This document shows, in pieces, positions 26,201 to 37,900 of a stretch of DNA of 64,000 nucleotides. The stretch is taken from assembly GCA_021234155.1 (NCBI GenBank), contig JAJEKV010000917.1:1-64000 (forward strand), given 5' to 3'. The DNA comes from Isoetes taiwanensis (Eukaryota; Streptophyta; Lycopodiopsida; Isoetales; Isoetaceae). Position 1 is the first letter of the stretch. Each line of letters begins with the position of its first letter. The notes under the pieces were generated by a model that worked only from the letters and a program-made list of their open reading frames with translations, was not told the DNA's origin and ran no database searches. The position numbers and the translations under genes were made by a program.

Positions 26201-29200
26201 TCGCATCACTTTCTCAGTATGCTGAGCAAGCTCTCTAGTAGGAGCAAGCACTAATGCCTGGCACTCAACTAGGTTATAGTCCAATTGTTGCAAAATTCCA
26301 GCACAGAAAGTTGCAGTTCTTCCGGTTCCTGGTTGGACCTGTTGAATAACATCAAGTCCCCTGCAGAAAGAAACTATTCCCTGCTGCTGAATTGCACAAG
26401 GCTTTTCAAAACCATATGCATAAATGCCTCTTACGAGATTCTCTTGAAGACCCATAGATGCAAATGTGTCAGGATCAATTTCATTCATCTCCTCGCCATA
26501 ATGAATATCATTCATCTCCTCCAACCTGGTCGCTTTATCTTTCTTCTCGCTTAGCTTTTCTGAGGTCTTGAAAGAGAATATCCGCTCTTATGTACACTTA
26601 CACTACAATAAAGGTGAAAAGGGTGCCCTTTTTACCTTTTTGCAACAAATCGCATTGCTCGTCTTCCACTGCTTCAAATCTATTCAGTCTGCTTCCTCTG
26701 CCCAAGCCATAGCCAAGCTTATGCCAAGCCATAGCCATAGCCATAGCCATGCTAGAAGGTGAAACAAGAGACTGACATCGCCGCAGATCTGATATGGCCA
26801 TAGCTGAAGGTTGAAGACCTTGTGTTGCCTACATACACATCATATCCTGTGCAAGCCAGAATAAGCCACAGACACATCATCCTGTGGTCACAATCGTAAA
26901 CACATTTACATTTTTTTTTGTTTTGATTTGGATCATCCGGCAGAAAAATGCAGAAATTTTGCATGGATTTTGAGGACTGTACCACGTATTCAATGCTGTT
27001 ATAGGTACCGAGTGGAAGAACGAAAGTGCCACAGAAGCATTGAAACTGAGCTGTGCCCAAATCATCGGCTCCAACTGGAATAGAGCAAAAAGAAGGCACG
27101 TTATAGCCTTGGAAATTCCTCTGCTTCCAGAGCAAATCGACCCAGCGCTTCCTTTCTTTAAACCATCTTGCCGGAACTGGGCATCTATTATTTCTTCCTT
27201 ACAACGTTGCGCCTCCACATTACAAAACCCTAAATTCATTTTACAAGCCTCTCCAGATAACTGATCATGCCTTGCCCAACAACTAGCTTTCAATGGTTAG
27301 AAAAAGTATGCAAATCAAACCTTTCTACCTTATGAAAGAGCGAAGACAACTTGATCTAACCACAAGGATACTAGAGGCTCTCCAATACAACCTTCCCAAA
27401 AATAATACCTGATACGATTAAAAAAAACAAGAATAAAAGTCTAGTAGATAAACAGATCCAACTATCCAAATCGCCCATTTAAGGAATGCAAACCAAATTA
27501 CTTTCTTTTTATATCGCCCATTTAAGGAATGCAAACCAAATTACTTTCTTTTTATAACAAAGAATAATAATATAGACCTCTTCAAAGGAATCACTACCAA
27601 CTACTCTTCATATCTCAATGCCACTCAATTAAAAGGGAGGAACATCCACCTATTTTTTTTTTTTTTTAAAACAAAGAAGATGCTTCAAAGGAATCAACAA
27701 TTGAGTGTAATAGCAGATGTCGGAGTTATCAACAATTGAGTTAGCCTTGAGGAGTCGAACTAATCTTTCAGGATGTTGTAGAGCCTTCATGCAAGGAGAA
27801 GACCATCCTTCTTCCAATACTTCTTGTTTGTCTAGAATGTTGCTAAGGAGGTGATGGTGCAAAGAACTTCAAAAGAAGGAAAAGGAGTTAGTAATACTAG
27901 TGTTTTGACTAGTGTAGAGATAGATAAGAAGATGAAATAATAGGACATGCTTGGACGTGGAAAGAAGGATCATGGACACGTAAAGAGGTAATTGACTTAG
28001 ATGGACATGGAAAAAAGGATCATGAACCTATAAAGAGACAATTGAATTAGATGATATATGACATGTGTTAGGAGCAATTGAAGAGGTAAAAGACAAAAGT
28101 TTGCATTGATCAACAAAAGCCTTAGCATTGAGGAACATCTTGGCAAGCACTAATCCATTAAGCATGGGATACACAAATTTAGGGATCATTAACGATAGAA
28201 TGAGTAAGATGCACCTGCAAGTGAGGAGTCAAATATGACTAAGAAAATTTTTATCCTTATTCAAAACCTCCAGAGATGCCAATGAGGAAAGCCTAGTCTA
28301 CGAAAATGTTGTCGTAGACAAAATCCAATTCTCTTGAGATCAAGAAACTACCTAGTGAAAATGGCAAACAACTGCATGAGACACAATATTTTAAACATAC
28401 TGCAAATTAACATTACGATCAATCTCAACAACTGGTAAACCAACATATGCTTTATAAGATACACCCTCAGACAAAAATTGAACATCTATACCATGTTGCA
28501 TTTGTACGTTTAAATATATGAGTTCAATTCTTTCTTATGTTCTGCAACATGATATTCTGCTTCCTCATGGTCAACCCACAAAACTTTTGGGCATTCCTGT
28601 GGGGGTGCATGTTTCTGCCTCATGTGCTTAAGATGAGATCATTAAAGGTCTTGCAAAACATTTGTTCTGGTGGAAGGTGGCTAAGTTATCTCTGCCTAGT
28701 AGGATCATAGTGGCAAGATCTGTCCTTAGCAACACCCATGTCTATTTGGCATCTGTCTTACTGGCTCCTCAATGTAAGATGAATGAGATCGTGTGTATTG
28801 TCAGGAATTTCAGCTGAGGTGGTACATCAGAAGGTGTTGTTGTTAAGGTATCCTGAGCTATGTGCATTAAGCCTAATGCAGCTGGTGGCCTTGGAATGTT
28901 GGACTTCTGTCTTCAAAGTCATGATCTCAAAGTTCATTTAGAGGCTCCTCCTTGGTAAAGATGACTCTTTTGGCTTAAGGTTGGTGCAGCAATCACTTCG
29001 CGAAGATGTCTCCCTTTCACAAGACAACTATCAAGCCTAGTCTTTCATGGGCTTTGTTGTACCTCTCGCGATCCATATCCAAATGCTTCCCCCATTCCTC
29101 AAAGGTTGGCTTTGTTGGCTTCCCTTGCAAGGTACGGTTGATTCCACGACTTTATGTGCACTTGTACATTCAAAGACCCAACGCGGGCCGCTTCCTGGAC

Positions 29201-31968
29201 ATGGGATAAACATGATCACCCTAAAGTGTATGTGCACTTGTGCGATGGCAAATTCTCCATAGATGTGTTCGAAAGTGAATGTCTTGGTTCACAAGATGAA
29301 CTCTAGAGTCTGGATCGATTGCCCTCACCTCAGGCCAACGTGGTTGAAACTATTGAACACCGCTTCTTCTTGTAGCGATCATGGACGGCTTGCTTGGGTG
29401 TGGTTGTTGCTTTTTGCCATCTCACTAGCCAAAGATCCTATTTGCACTTTATGTATATTTTGGCCTAACCTGCGTTGCGGGCATTTCATCTTACTTCTAG
29501 TTGGATTTTGTGGTCTATCCGCCCAGGTGACGCAAAGGGTATTTTCCAAGGTGCAATCTCCTCGAAAAGTTTCTTCGCTGTCCTCGGATAAGATCACTAA
29601 AGCTTATTGTTGCTCATCTCAATGATAATAAAAGGGAGATAATCGAAAGACGAATTTACTTGGGTTCCTCTTATGCAAGATGGGTGTTTGTGCCTTAGAT
29701 TGCCCTATCCACTAGGGTTTTATTTGTGCATTGTGTATTGCGCCTTTGGTTTTGTTAATGAAAAGAGTCTCACGTTCTTCAAAAAAAAGAAAAATATTCT
29801 GCTGCAGTAGAGAGACGAGCAGATTGCACACTACATGCCATATCACATTTGAAACAAGGTCCACTTGGACTATGTCAGCCATTGAATTCTAGAATATATA
29901 TACGGCGGAGCCTATGGTTTTGAATATGCATAGACGAAGACTATGGTTTGGAATATGATAGATAAACTTAAACCCCTACCAAAAAAACCAAGGCTCTACT
30001 TTCACCAATACAATCGACAGTTAAATGTGATTATCCTTTCAAATTAAACCTGCCCAAACAAGTATGGTCCTTTTTCACAACCGCATCATTTCTGCTCTAG
30101 AATCCCGTGATATTATGGTAGACATATTCATCTACAAGAGTCCTAGCCACTTTATCAAAAGAATACAGCAGACGAAAAGAAGCATAGACAAAATAAAAGG
30201 TGGATATAGAGGTTCCAATTGAGGCGTATACAGTGGCACAGATTTAGAAAGAGGTGGAAAGTGTTACAAGTCCACACTTATACTAACAGGAATAGGGTCA
30301 AGAACAAGGGAATGAAGGCAAGCAATGTTGTTTCCAAGGGATGCACCTTTTGGCCAGTTTTAAACGATACGTACAAATGTGATTAAAAATGCAATTAAAT
30401 GTTCAAATTTGGTATTTTTTCAACACAAGTACAATAATTATTATAAAGGTACAATATAACTTTATAGGTGTTTTATAAGAACGGTAAGTATTTTATCAAA
30501 AAATATTTTGTAGGAAAAAAGCACACTTTTTTTTTTGAAGGCATTAACCCGACTGGGTTCTCGTAGACGATAAAAATTTTATCTTTATGTTTATTAACAA
30601 CACTTTTAACATAGTCCCTTTTTGTTTAGTATCGCTAAAGACTTAGGGGTCAAGAAAAAGGAATGAAGTACATGTAGGTACACTTTTTATTTTAGGCAAG
30701 AATCGTTCAGAATTAAGAAACGATAAAAAGAATTCATATCATGCACAAAGGAAGAGGCAAAACACGGCCTTTTTTTTGAAGAAGGCATTCCAAAAATAAG
30801 TAAACTAGGGTTTGCCATGGCAGCCTAAATATAAACTCTTAAATCTGGCCCAATTAGACTCAGCAAACTATATAAATTATAAGCTGAGAAAAGTTGGTAT
30901 CTCCAACTTTCCAACACACTAAAAAATACATGAGTCCGACACTCAAGCTAGAAGTCATTAAGGAAACTACGTTGTCTGTCACGGCCCCCATCATGAATTA
31001 TTATGATAGCTATGTCTGGACATCTAGGCGAGCAAGGCAAGCTATGTCCGGAGGGGCGAATAAGTGACCAAACTTTTTCTTTGTTGTATCTGTTATCATT
31101 GCACCAGTATATATATAGACATAAACATGGTCTATCATCAACTAATTAGTTACATTGTTGCTCCAATCGACAAATGTTGAAGCTCATCTTTATTATACTA
31201 TTATATTTCTATTCCTAGATTGTTTTGGGGATTCATTTTTAAGGATATTCTTATTAGCAAAAATGATTGTCTGCTATAGTTGCATATTTAAAGAGCTCAA
31301 AAAAAGGGATGCCTCAGATGTGTCCTATTGCTAGATCCAGACATCAGATAACCAATTGTTAAATGCTTTCTGATCATAACAATAGTTACTTAGTTCATGT
31401 TGGTGCATGGTAAGTCATTTAGGTTATTGCTATATACAAAAGTTTTATTCACCTTATGTGTCACAACTGATGAGCCCATGTGCATTGGAACATCTCTAAG
31501 ATTCATTTATCATTTAGCTCATCAGTGGAATATCAAGAAATTTATTTAGGAGGGTCTGGTGTAGATGGTGTTGATAAACATAAACCATAGAACAAATTCA
31601 ATGTGAATATGCTAATTGTTTTAATATTAAATGTCCTAATTTTCTTATGATATGCAGTTAATGGCGACATCTATATGGGATCATTCGTCAATGATCTAAA
31701 GGAAGGGAGAGGAGTCTATTACTACAATGATAAATCATCAAAATATGAAGGGTTATGGAAGGCAGATGTCGCAATTTGTGGATCATATGCAAAAGTGGAT
31801 GAGAAAGATAGCACCACATTGCCAGAGCTAGAACTTCAAGGCTCTAAATACTTTGCAGAAAACAGAATAAATGATCTTATAAGTCAGAAGGTGGTTAAGT
31901 CATACAATGCCAACAATGTTGGCAGTCAAGAGACAACATATCTTAAGAGGAGCAGCTTCAGTTACTAG
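20263..31968 (+). CDS. MORN3-like: MORN-repeat protein, MORN3-like (5 exons)
   Basis: Five exons join in phase: 20263-20279, 20349-20497, 20842-20990, 21123-21297 and 31658-31968 (801 nt, 266 residues). All introns are GT-AG. The start is the first of two tandem ATGs, with an in-frame TGA just upstream at 20257. The product is a run of MORN repeats, for example [90 protein letters not shown] and [16 protein letters not shown]. The order of repeats, the short N-terminal lead ([12 protein letters not shown] before repeat 1) and the tail ([11 protein letters not shown]...LPELEL) follow animal MORN3 (about 240 aa) nearly one-to-one. MORN3 is a sperm-associated protein in animals; MORN repeats generally act in membrane or protein scaffolding. 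There is no signal peptide or membrane segment. A sperm-flagellum role here is inference. The fourth intron is about 10.4 kb and hosts other elements. A possible polyadenylation signal AATAAA lies at 32203. Confidence 0.88.
25108..25137 (-). other. Possible poly(A)-tail remnant of the eIF4A retrocopy
   Basis: On the minus strand this stretch is A-rich with an embedded AATAAATAAAAAA, about 210 bases beyond the eIF4A-like stop codon. That spacing would suit the 3' end of a retroposed mRNA. It is interrupted and no target-site duplication was identified, so it could simply be an AT-rich tract. Confidence 0.3.
25346..26515 (-). CDS. eIF4A-like: eIF4A-like DEAD-box RNA helicase, intronless, probable retrocopy
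   Basis: This single uninterrupted ORF (389 aa from the first ATG) is close to plant eIF4A, the ATP-dependent RNA helicase of the eIF4F cap-binding complex. Visible motifs in order are: Q motif GFEKPCAIQ (about residue 36), a Walker A-like QPGTGRT (about 62), PTRELAQ, DEADE (motif II), SATMPPEA (motif III), [20 protein letters not shown] (motif V), [10 protein letters not shown] (motif VI) and a C-terminal [10 protein letters not shown]. The first ~20 residues do not match the usual N-terminus and include a short internal near-repeat (EEMND / EEMNE). Odd points are motif I Lys to Arg, motif Ib PGR to PRK, motif V Arg to Cys (TGT) and motif VI second Arg to His (CAT). These should impair ATP hydrolysis. 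It lies antisense in the MORN3-like intron 4. The lack of introns, and an A-rich stretch on its strand past the stop (25137-25108), suggest a retrocopy. Expression is unknown. Confidence 0.85.
   Translation of the reverse strand: MNDIHYGEEMNEIDPDTFASMGLQENLVRGIYAYGFEKPCAIQQQGIVSFCRGLDVIQQVQPGTGRTATFCAGILQQLDYNLVECQALVLAPTRELAQHTEKVMRALGDYLQVKVHACVGGTDVRRDQRTLQSGVHVVVGTPRKVHDMLTRRALHLEYIKIFVLDEADEMLSRGFRDQVYDIFQLLPPRIQVGVFSATMPPEALEITRRIMNNPVRILVNRDELTLEGIKQFYVNVEREDWKLDTLCDLYETVAITQSVIFCNTRRKVDFLTDKMRSRGRFVSATHGDMDQSARDFIMREFRSGSSRVLITTDLLACGIDVRLVSLIINYDLPTQPENYLHRIGRSGHFGRKGVAINFITREDERMLQDIQRFYNTVIEELPNTITDLL
26718..26757. repeat. (GCCATA)n short tandem repeat
   Basis: Four near-perfect GCCATA hexamers (AGCCATAGCCATAGCCATAG), with looser copies to the left, lie about 210 bases upstream of the eIF4A-like start. 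The repeat is probably in its 5' flank. No function is visible. Confidence 0.6.
27470..27555. repeat. Perfect 43-bp tandem duplication
   Basis: Units 27470-27512 and 27513-27555 are identical (ATCGCCCATTTAAGGAATGC...). Perfect identity suggests a recent event. It lies in the MORN3-like intron 4. Confidence 0.9.
28552..28561. repeat. Target-site duplication, left copy (LINE)
   Basis: ATATTCTGCT is identical to the copy directly after the A-rich tail at 29794-29803. Confidence 0.8.
28562..29793 (+). mobile_element. 5'-truncated LINE (non-LTR retrotransposon)
   Basis: The translated text begins mid reverse transcriptase ([16 protein letters not shown]) and continues [30 protein letters not shown], then VRNFS-GG and GGLGMLD, the typical post-RT segment of plant LINE ORF2. 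Stops and frame changes break it. The 3' end is A-rich (CAAAAAAAAGAAAA, ending at 29793). A perfect 10-bp direct repeat, ATATTCTGCT, flanks it at 28552-28561 and 29794-29803. This is the standard signature of target-primed insertion with 5' truncation. It sits in sense orientation inside the MORN3-like intron 4. It encodes nothing functional now. Confidence 0.85.
29794..29803. repeat. Target-site duplication, right copy (LINE)
   Basis: ATATTCTGCT follows the A-rich tail of the truncated LINE and matches the left copy at 28552-28561. Confidence 0.8.
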
Positions 31969-32394
31969 TTAGAACCTGCAGGTTCTTGTAAAATATCGTC
32001 CATATCTCTTCAGATATTGATCCATCATTTATGGAGAACAATGAAAAGTTTTAGCTCTAGGCTTGTGGCTAGGTCTAAAGCATCTGAGGTTTTACATGTA
32101 CTATACTAGCTTGACATTGGCTTAGCCACCTAATTAACAACATCCTCATTTCTTCATTGTTTAAATAATATATGGTTTTAGAATTAGGAATCTATTTGCC
32201 ATAATAAACTTTTTCATGACGGGAAGTTCGACATACTTCCTTTTTTAAAACTTCAATCTCCATAAAATAAGAGTGATATTAATGATTTCAATTTTGAATA
32301 TTCTTATACTGTAAATTTTGATTACCAATCATTCTTCATCACTTCATTAATGTCAAGATTATGGATCTCGAGGGCATGTAAATCGAATTGTTGA

Positions 32395-33180
32395 CGTCCC
32401 ATTCCTCACTAGTCTGTTTAATAGGACCCCCAAGGAAGGCTTCCTATACAATGCAGTATTAGTAGAGTGGTTCTAGTCTGTAAGACTGGTGATCGTCATT
32501 ACCTTGCCAATTACCCCACATTCATGATCAGTCCATTATTAGCGAAATTGTTGGTTAGAATTCTTTGACAACAATTGACATCATGGGTTAAGGAAACCTT
32601 GGTATGTGCACTTGGACAGACATGTGTTAGATCCGATGGCTCCATAATTGACCTTATCTTAACATTGCACAACATAGCACACAGTAGAAAGAAACAACAT
32701 GATCTTTATTGTTGCTTTGTGGATTTTGGTGAAGGCTTTTGACAAAGTTTCTAGTAGGGAGAATCTATAGGGAAGATTATCGCAATTAGGTGTTCTTCAG
32801 AGGTTGCAAATTAAAATATACAGACTACATGAAACAAACTTAGCTTAAATGACACTATTAGACCAGCCTATCAGCAGTAGTATGGGAGTGTGCCAAGGAT
32901 GTTCCACTCTCTTTGACACTGTTGGGACTATACATTGGTCAGCTCAATGACTAGCTTTCTCAGCATAGAGCTGAGGGTTATGACTTACCAACGATACCCA
33001 AAGAACGGGTGGCTGCATGTTGGAAGGCTTTGTATACCATGTACGACATTTGCCACAAACCGAGCTTTATGACTAGGCTGTCAAGACATAAATTACGGGT
33101 TTTGATGGAGCGGGGTTCTCCTATATGGAGTGGAAGGATGGGGTCCCTAGGGATCCACCTTCTTGATAAGGAATACATCT
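32395..33180 (+). pseudogene. LINE reverse-transcriptase remnant
   Basis: Read across frames this gives NYPTFMISPLLAKLLVRIL, SWVKE..LGQTCVRSDGSIIDLILTL, YCCFVDFGEGF-DKV and GVCQGCSTLFDT. These are the fingers and palm of a LINE RT (consensus DxxKAFD and GVxQGCxxSPxLF). A post-RT tail follows (ALYTMYDICHKPSFMTRL). Stops and frameshifts are frequent. It lies just downstream of the MORN3-like gene and abuts the gypsy remnant. It resembles the family of the remnant at 57860-58720: the latter looks like the continuation of the same type of protein. It is non-functional. Confidence 0.6.
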
Positions 33181-33299
33181 AAATGTATAGGGTGACATAG
33201 AAAACCCCACACGTGCCCTTTTTCAAATGAAAAACCCCCAACGTACAATATTTGAATGTTGCTTCAGACACAATCCCTCCGATTTCATACTTCTTTCAT

Positions 33300-34890
33300 C
33301 AATAAGAAACCCATTCTATACGATCCAGAAAATAATACTTCTATCAGATTCGTGATTCGGTCCATCCTCATAGGCATTGCACAGATCAGGAACAAGTTTG
33401 ACTAGTTGGTTCTCTTCTCATAGGACTAGTTCTCAGTTGGTTTGCTCCCTTGCTGGAGAGAGGAGCTCCAAAATTTCATGACTTTGCTGCTCTTACTGCT
33501 GCGCTTGAGGCACATTTTGGAAATACAAATTGGCAGCACACAGCTGTTACAAAACTCAGTAACCTCAAACAAGGTTCTTGTCTAGCTTCAATTTATGCAT
33601 CAAAATCTCGTCAAATTGCTATAAATACTATCTGTGACGATGCTGCGCTTGTGATTGTTTTTTAAGAGGCTTACATGAGAATGTCAAAGATATGTTTCTA
33701 TCTATAGAGGACCCCAAGACTCTAAAAGAAGCCATCAGATTCGCAGTCGATGTGATAATCATCTCTTTGAGAACAGACAGGAAAGATGCCATCATCCTTT
33801 TGCCCCAAAAGCACATGTAGCAGGATCTCGTGCTCGTCGACACCTCTCCGAGCCGGATAGTCCGGGGTTCCATGCCTTCCATTGGTCGTGTGGCTCGAGG
33901 TCCCTTATGTACTATTGAGAAGCTGTGTCAAAGAAAGGCTAATCTTTGCCTCTATCATGGAGGAGCTGGCCATATTGTTCGAGGATGCCTGTTAAGTGCT
34001 CAAATCCATCAAAAAACTTTAAGGGTCTCTCTAAATAGTAGGATCCTCTTATTGCTTGGCCGTCATTTCGACTCCTTCCATACTTAATGAAGAATTTATT
34101 CTATCGGATAAGGTCAGTAAGGAATTTCTTTATCTCAGTATCATTGGAGTTCTAGTTTGGGAAGCATTGGTACAAATGCTTGCTTTATAGATAGTGCGTT
34201 TGCTTCTAAGCATACCATCCCTAGAAGCAGAGTTGAGCATCCCAATTCTGTTAATGTAATTGATGGACGTTAGATCTCTTCGAGCACTCTAGATCTTTTC
34301 TCTTTGTTGTTATAGATCTAGTCGCAGTTTGTGTATAGTTCCTGCCTTTGTGCTAGTATCTACTCCAGTTTGTGTGGTGTTGTGGGATCCCTATTCCGCT
34401 CTTCTCTTATTTTGGATCTATTTCTATTCCGCATCATGATCCAGTTTCTGTCTCTATTTCAGTTCATGTTCTAGAAGAGGTTCCAATTCTCGTTCATGCT
34501 CCAGTTCCTACTCCACTTTTGCTCTTGCTCCTCCTCCTGCCCCTGATCCTGCTCCCGCTTTTGCTCCCACTCGTGTTTCTGCTCTTGTCCAGGCTCCTAT
34601 TCCTATGGAAGCTACATCTTATTCATGCCCTCAGCTATGTATCTCGAAGATTTCTCTCCACAAGTTTATCAAATCTGGAAGGCAAGATTCCACTTCAGCA
34701 TTTGCAATTCAACTTCATCCTTCGACTAGCTTTATGTGATGTCTGCACCTGTTCTTCTTTGCAACTACAAGAATTTTGCCAATGTTTTTCACAGCCAGCA
34801 AGCTTCTGGAGCATCGTTCCTATGACTTCCCTATTAATATCCAGCCAGGGACAACCCCACCATATGACCCTTCTTGAAACTTGGATATCT
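33300..34890 (+). pseudogene. Ty3/gypsy retrotransposon remnant (gag, protease, start of RT)
   Basis: The gag region reads LLERGAPKFHDFAALTAALEA...VTKLSNLKQGSCLASIY (33450-33665). After a frame change it continues LRGLHENVKDMFLSIEDPKT and a knuckle-like LCLYHGGAGHIVRGC at about 33945-33990, in which the second Cys of CCHC is His. A protease-like stretch, ACFIDSAFASKHTIPRSRV, follows at about 34165-34230 with the DSGA site lost. A proline-rich linker (34500-34600) leads to LLEHRSYDFPINIQPGTTPP (about 34800-34860), which matches the conserved stretch just before gypsy RT. The RT, RNase H and integrase are missing. No LTRs were found. The order is that of Ty3/gypsy elements, so identification is firm although the element is dead. 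Confidence 0.7.
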
Positions 34891-34929
34891 GAATTTGGCT
34901 GGCTTTTTGCCATGGCTTATGTATGACGC

Positions 34930-37900
34930 CTAGAATGATAATCTGTACATTCTAATATATTACTTAATTGAAGAAAGTGCTTAACTTTGAAATTTTTAAG
35001 TGCTAAAATAAGCACATGATCAGATATGCTAACCATGGAGAATACAGAAAATGATCATGTAAGTAGTAATGCTGAAATGATTAGTTCTAAATGGTATAGT
35101 TATACAGCTGAACTAAAGCATGAACATCTAGTTATGTTCGGGGTTTTTTTTTTTTTATTATTATTGTCCAAAGATGCAAAAGTTAATGAAGCTGGAATAA
35201 GTACATGTTCAATGGATGTTGATGTGTAGACGTCCTTCATTTTAAAGTTCCCTTCATTTTAAGGTTCACAAAATGGTAAGATAACATTGTTCAACTAATG
35301 TGAGCTATACAGGCATGTGCTTTGACCATTAACTATAGAAGCATGGGCATATGTTGAAGGCAAATTACTTCGTTGACATGGACAAAATGGTAAGGATGAA
35401 CATTGCTCAACTTCTTTAGTGTAAGTAAATGACTGGAGTAACTTTATGGGGTGCCCATAAACTCTAGAAAGGTAAATGCTACTTGGAGATTTTGCTTTTG
35501 AAAGAACTTAGTAGAAAAATTATATTTTATGCAAAGGGCCTTTTCTTTTTTTTGATTGAAGGCCGATATGTATATTTATATGTATATTTACAAGATTAAC
35601 TTTTAATTTTTTACAGGGAAGTATAACCCTTATCACACATATAACAAGGTGCTGCGCACGAAGGGTTGCCCTCCGGTGGCCCAAAGGCGTGTTTTCATGT
35701 TTCTTGTTGTCGTTTCGTTTTCATGGTTCTTGTTAGATCATTTCATGTGTCAGGGCTTATTAATGGTTTGAATGGGGGTTTTGTTTTGTGTTGTTTTGTT
35801 TTCTTTTGTTTTATGAATTGTATATGGACCAAGAAGAGGCTTGCGAAGCTCAGTGCCTAGAGCAATTGGGATTAATGTGATTATGTTCTTTGTCTAAAAC
35901 ACATTAGCCATTCATGAAGAATGCCGTGTAGTTACATCAAGAATGGAAATTGTACAGCCCATGTATTTTACATACGCTACGATGTCGTTGTTGCTGATGA
36001 GAAAAAATTGTCGAACTATCTACATCAAGCACATAGTATCTCGAGAAAATTTTGGGAACAAAACGAAATGTTCAAAAGGCACAATAATCTTATTGTGGCC
36101 GAAGATGCAGATTTTTACGTGGTGCATAGAGGAACAAAATTTGTACTTATTCTTTATTATAAAATTCATGATATGGCATGCAATGCTCACCACGTAAAGA
36201 ATCGAGGGAGAGAGAAGCACTAAATGTTTGCTTGATGTTCAGGAGGAATATATATGCGAAGGTAAATATCAATCTGCCAAAGCTGAAATTCAATTCCATC
36301 TTTTGACGAATACATGTTGATAGCCTTGTATCTTTGTATAAGGATGTAAAATGATATACTCACCTCAAGCATTGTGGCCATCACGAAGAAGAAAAAAAAT
36401 GAGGTTAGAAAATCGCTTGCACATTTTCCGTGTCCGAGTCGGAGGATTAACCTGCCCTTGTAACAAATTGTCCTTTCTTCACACCAGCTTAGCATTTCAA
36501 GATCTGGATGCTAGCTCATATCAGGCTTGACATGCCACATATACATGACAAGGCAACACGCATGTTTATGACATTTATGGTTGATTACCATGTGCTTTTA
36601 TTAACTCCGAACATTGTACTAATTACGAGCCAAACCGCCTGTCAAACCATTGAATCGAAGAAATATTGAGCTAACCAACCATGAAAGGTCAACAAAATCC
36701 CCGTGACGCCTTGTTGTTGCTATGTCGGGGCGCCTCAGTCTACAAAGAATAGTAGAGTCATGTTCTCCAAGGAAGATATTAGGTTTTGAATTAGCTCGTG
36801 ACCCAATCTTTTGTTAGCTGTCACAAGCATATGTACAATAGATTGGCATAGTGGCCTTAAAAGAATGAGCTGTTATCCAATAGATTTACAAAAAGAACAT
36901 TAGTCCTCGGACCTTCCAGAATAGCTAAATAGTTGTCACGATGAGTGCTTGCATGAGTCAATCACATCTTTCACAGCATTGTGTGTCTCAGTAGTTATCA
37001 TATTCAAAGGCAAATGAAATGCCTGAAAAAAGAGAAGAGATAACCTCAACAGATTTCTAATCAAGATATGACAAACAAAGAAATCTCCACAGGTGATAGA
37101 GTCATCTTCTCACCGGCAGCTCTAGGGACAGGTACAAGAGCGGTAAACCCCTCCGTGTATCAGCTTACGTGATTGCCGACTTCGCTTTGAATGTAATAAG
37201 GGCAGGGTTTGATCATTACCTAACAAAACATTGCTTTACGGGTTCCAATTGCCAACCTTTCTTTAGACAAAGGGGTTTACAGGTCATCTTGTCCTTTCCT
37301 TTCTTTTTCCCTATTTTTGCCATCTTAGTCCCTGTTAGAACTTCTTGAGGAGAAAAAAATCGGGCTCTGCAAGAAACAATAGAGAAAACATTGGCCTGCA
37401 ATCATCAATAGGTAAAAGATCCTCTGTCTCTGCACAAAAACCCCCTGCTTCTTTGCCTTCTGTTCTTTTGTGAAAAATAGGCCCTTTTACAAGTGTCGAT
37501 CTGCAAGAATCAATATAGAAAAGATCGGCCCTCTTGCATAATACAAATCGGTGCCTTAAGAACTCCTGGTACTGGAAGAAGAGAAGAAAAAAAACACTAA
37601 TCAACCATGAAAGAGAGAATCGATCCCATGCAATCAAGAATAGTGGAAAAAATCCCATGTATCTGCACTAAAATCCCTTGTTTTCTAATACCAAGCAGCT
37701 GCATTATCAAGCTTTAACTATAGCGATCTTGGAGCTGAGCGTAGAGACATATAATGATGCTAAATCTGGAACAAATTATGATGCAAGAGAATGAAACAAA
37801 AAATCGAGTTTTCTTCCACAAAAACCCGGTTTCTACAAAAAATCCTCAAAAACCCTTGTTTACGTGAAAAAATCTTCCTTTTTCCTCTTTCTTGTATTAT

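Larger units (their letters stand above)
21298..31657 (+). other. Giant intron 4 of the MORN3-like gene
   Basis: This 10.4-kb intron separates exon 4, which ends in phase 1 (CTG G), from exon 5, which starts TT and restores a Val codon inside the MORN repeat run. No missing repeat is implied, so I do not expect another exon within it. It contains an antisense eIF4A-like ORF (25346-26515), a truncated LINE (28562-29793), a 43-bp tandem duplication (27470-27555) and otherwise AT-rich sequence. In 21300-25100 and 29800-31650 I see no coding signal. Confidence 0.8.

Noticed and set aside
26598-27293. Minus-strand ORFs upstream of the eIF4A-like frame as extra 5' exons
   Set aside because: They overlap each other in different frames, show no family resemblance, and a TAA closes the eIF4A frame a short way upstream of its start.
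29006-29625. Several overlapping ORFs of 66-120 codons
   Set aside because: They lie within the truncated LINE and are chance frames of its decayed 3' part.
34372-34926. 184-codon ORF with a Leu-rich stretch as a membrane protein
   Set aside because: It is an out-of-frame reading of the proline-rich linker and RT entry of the Ty3/gypsy remnant.
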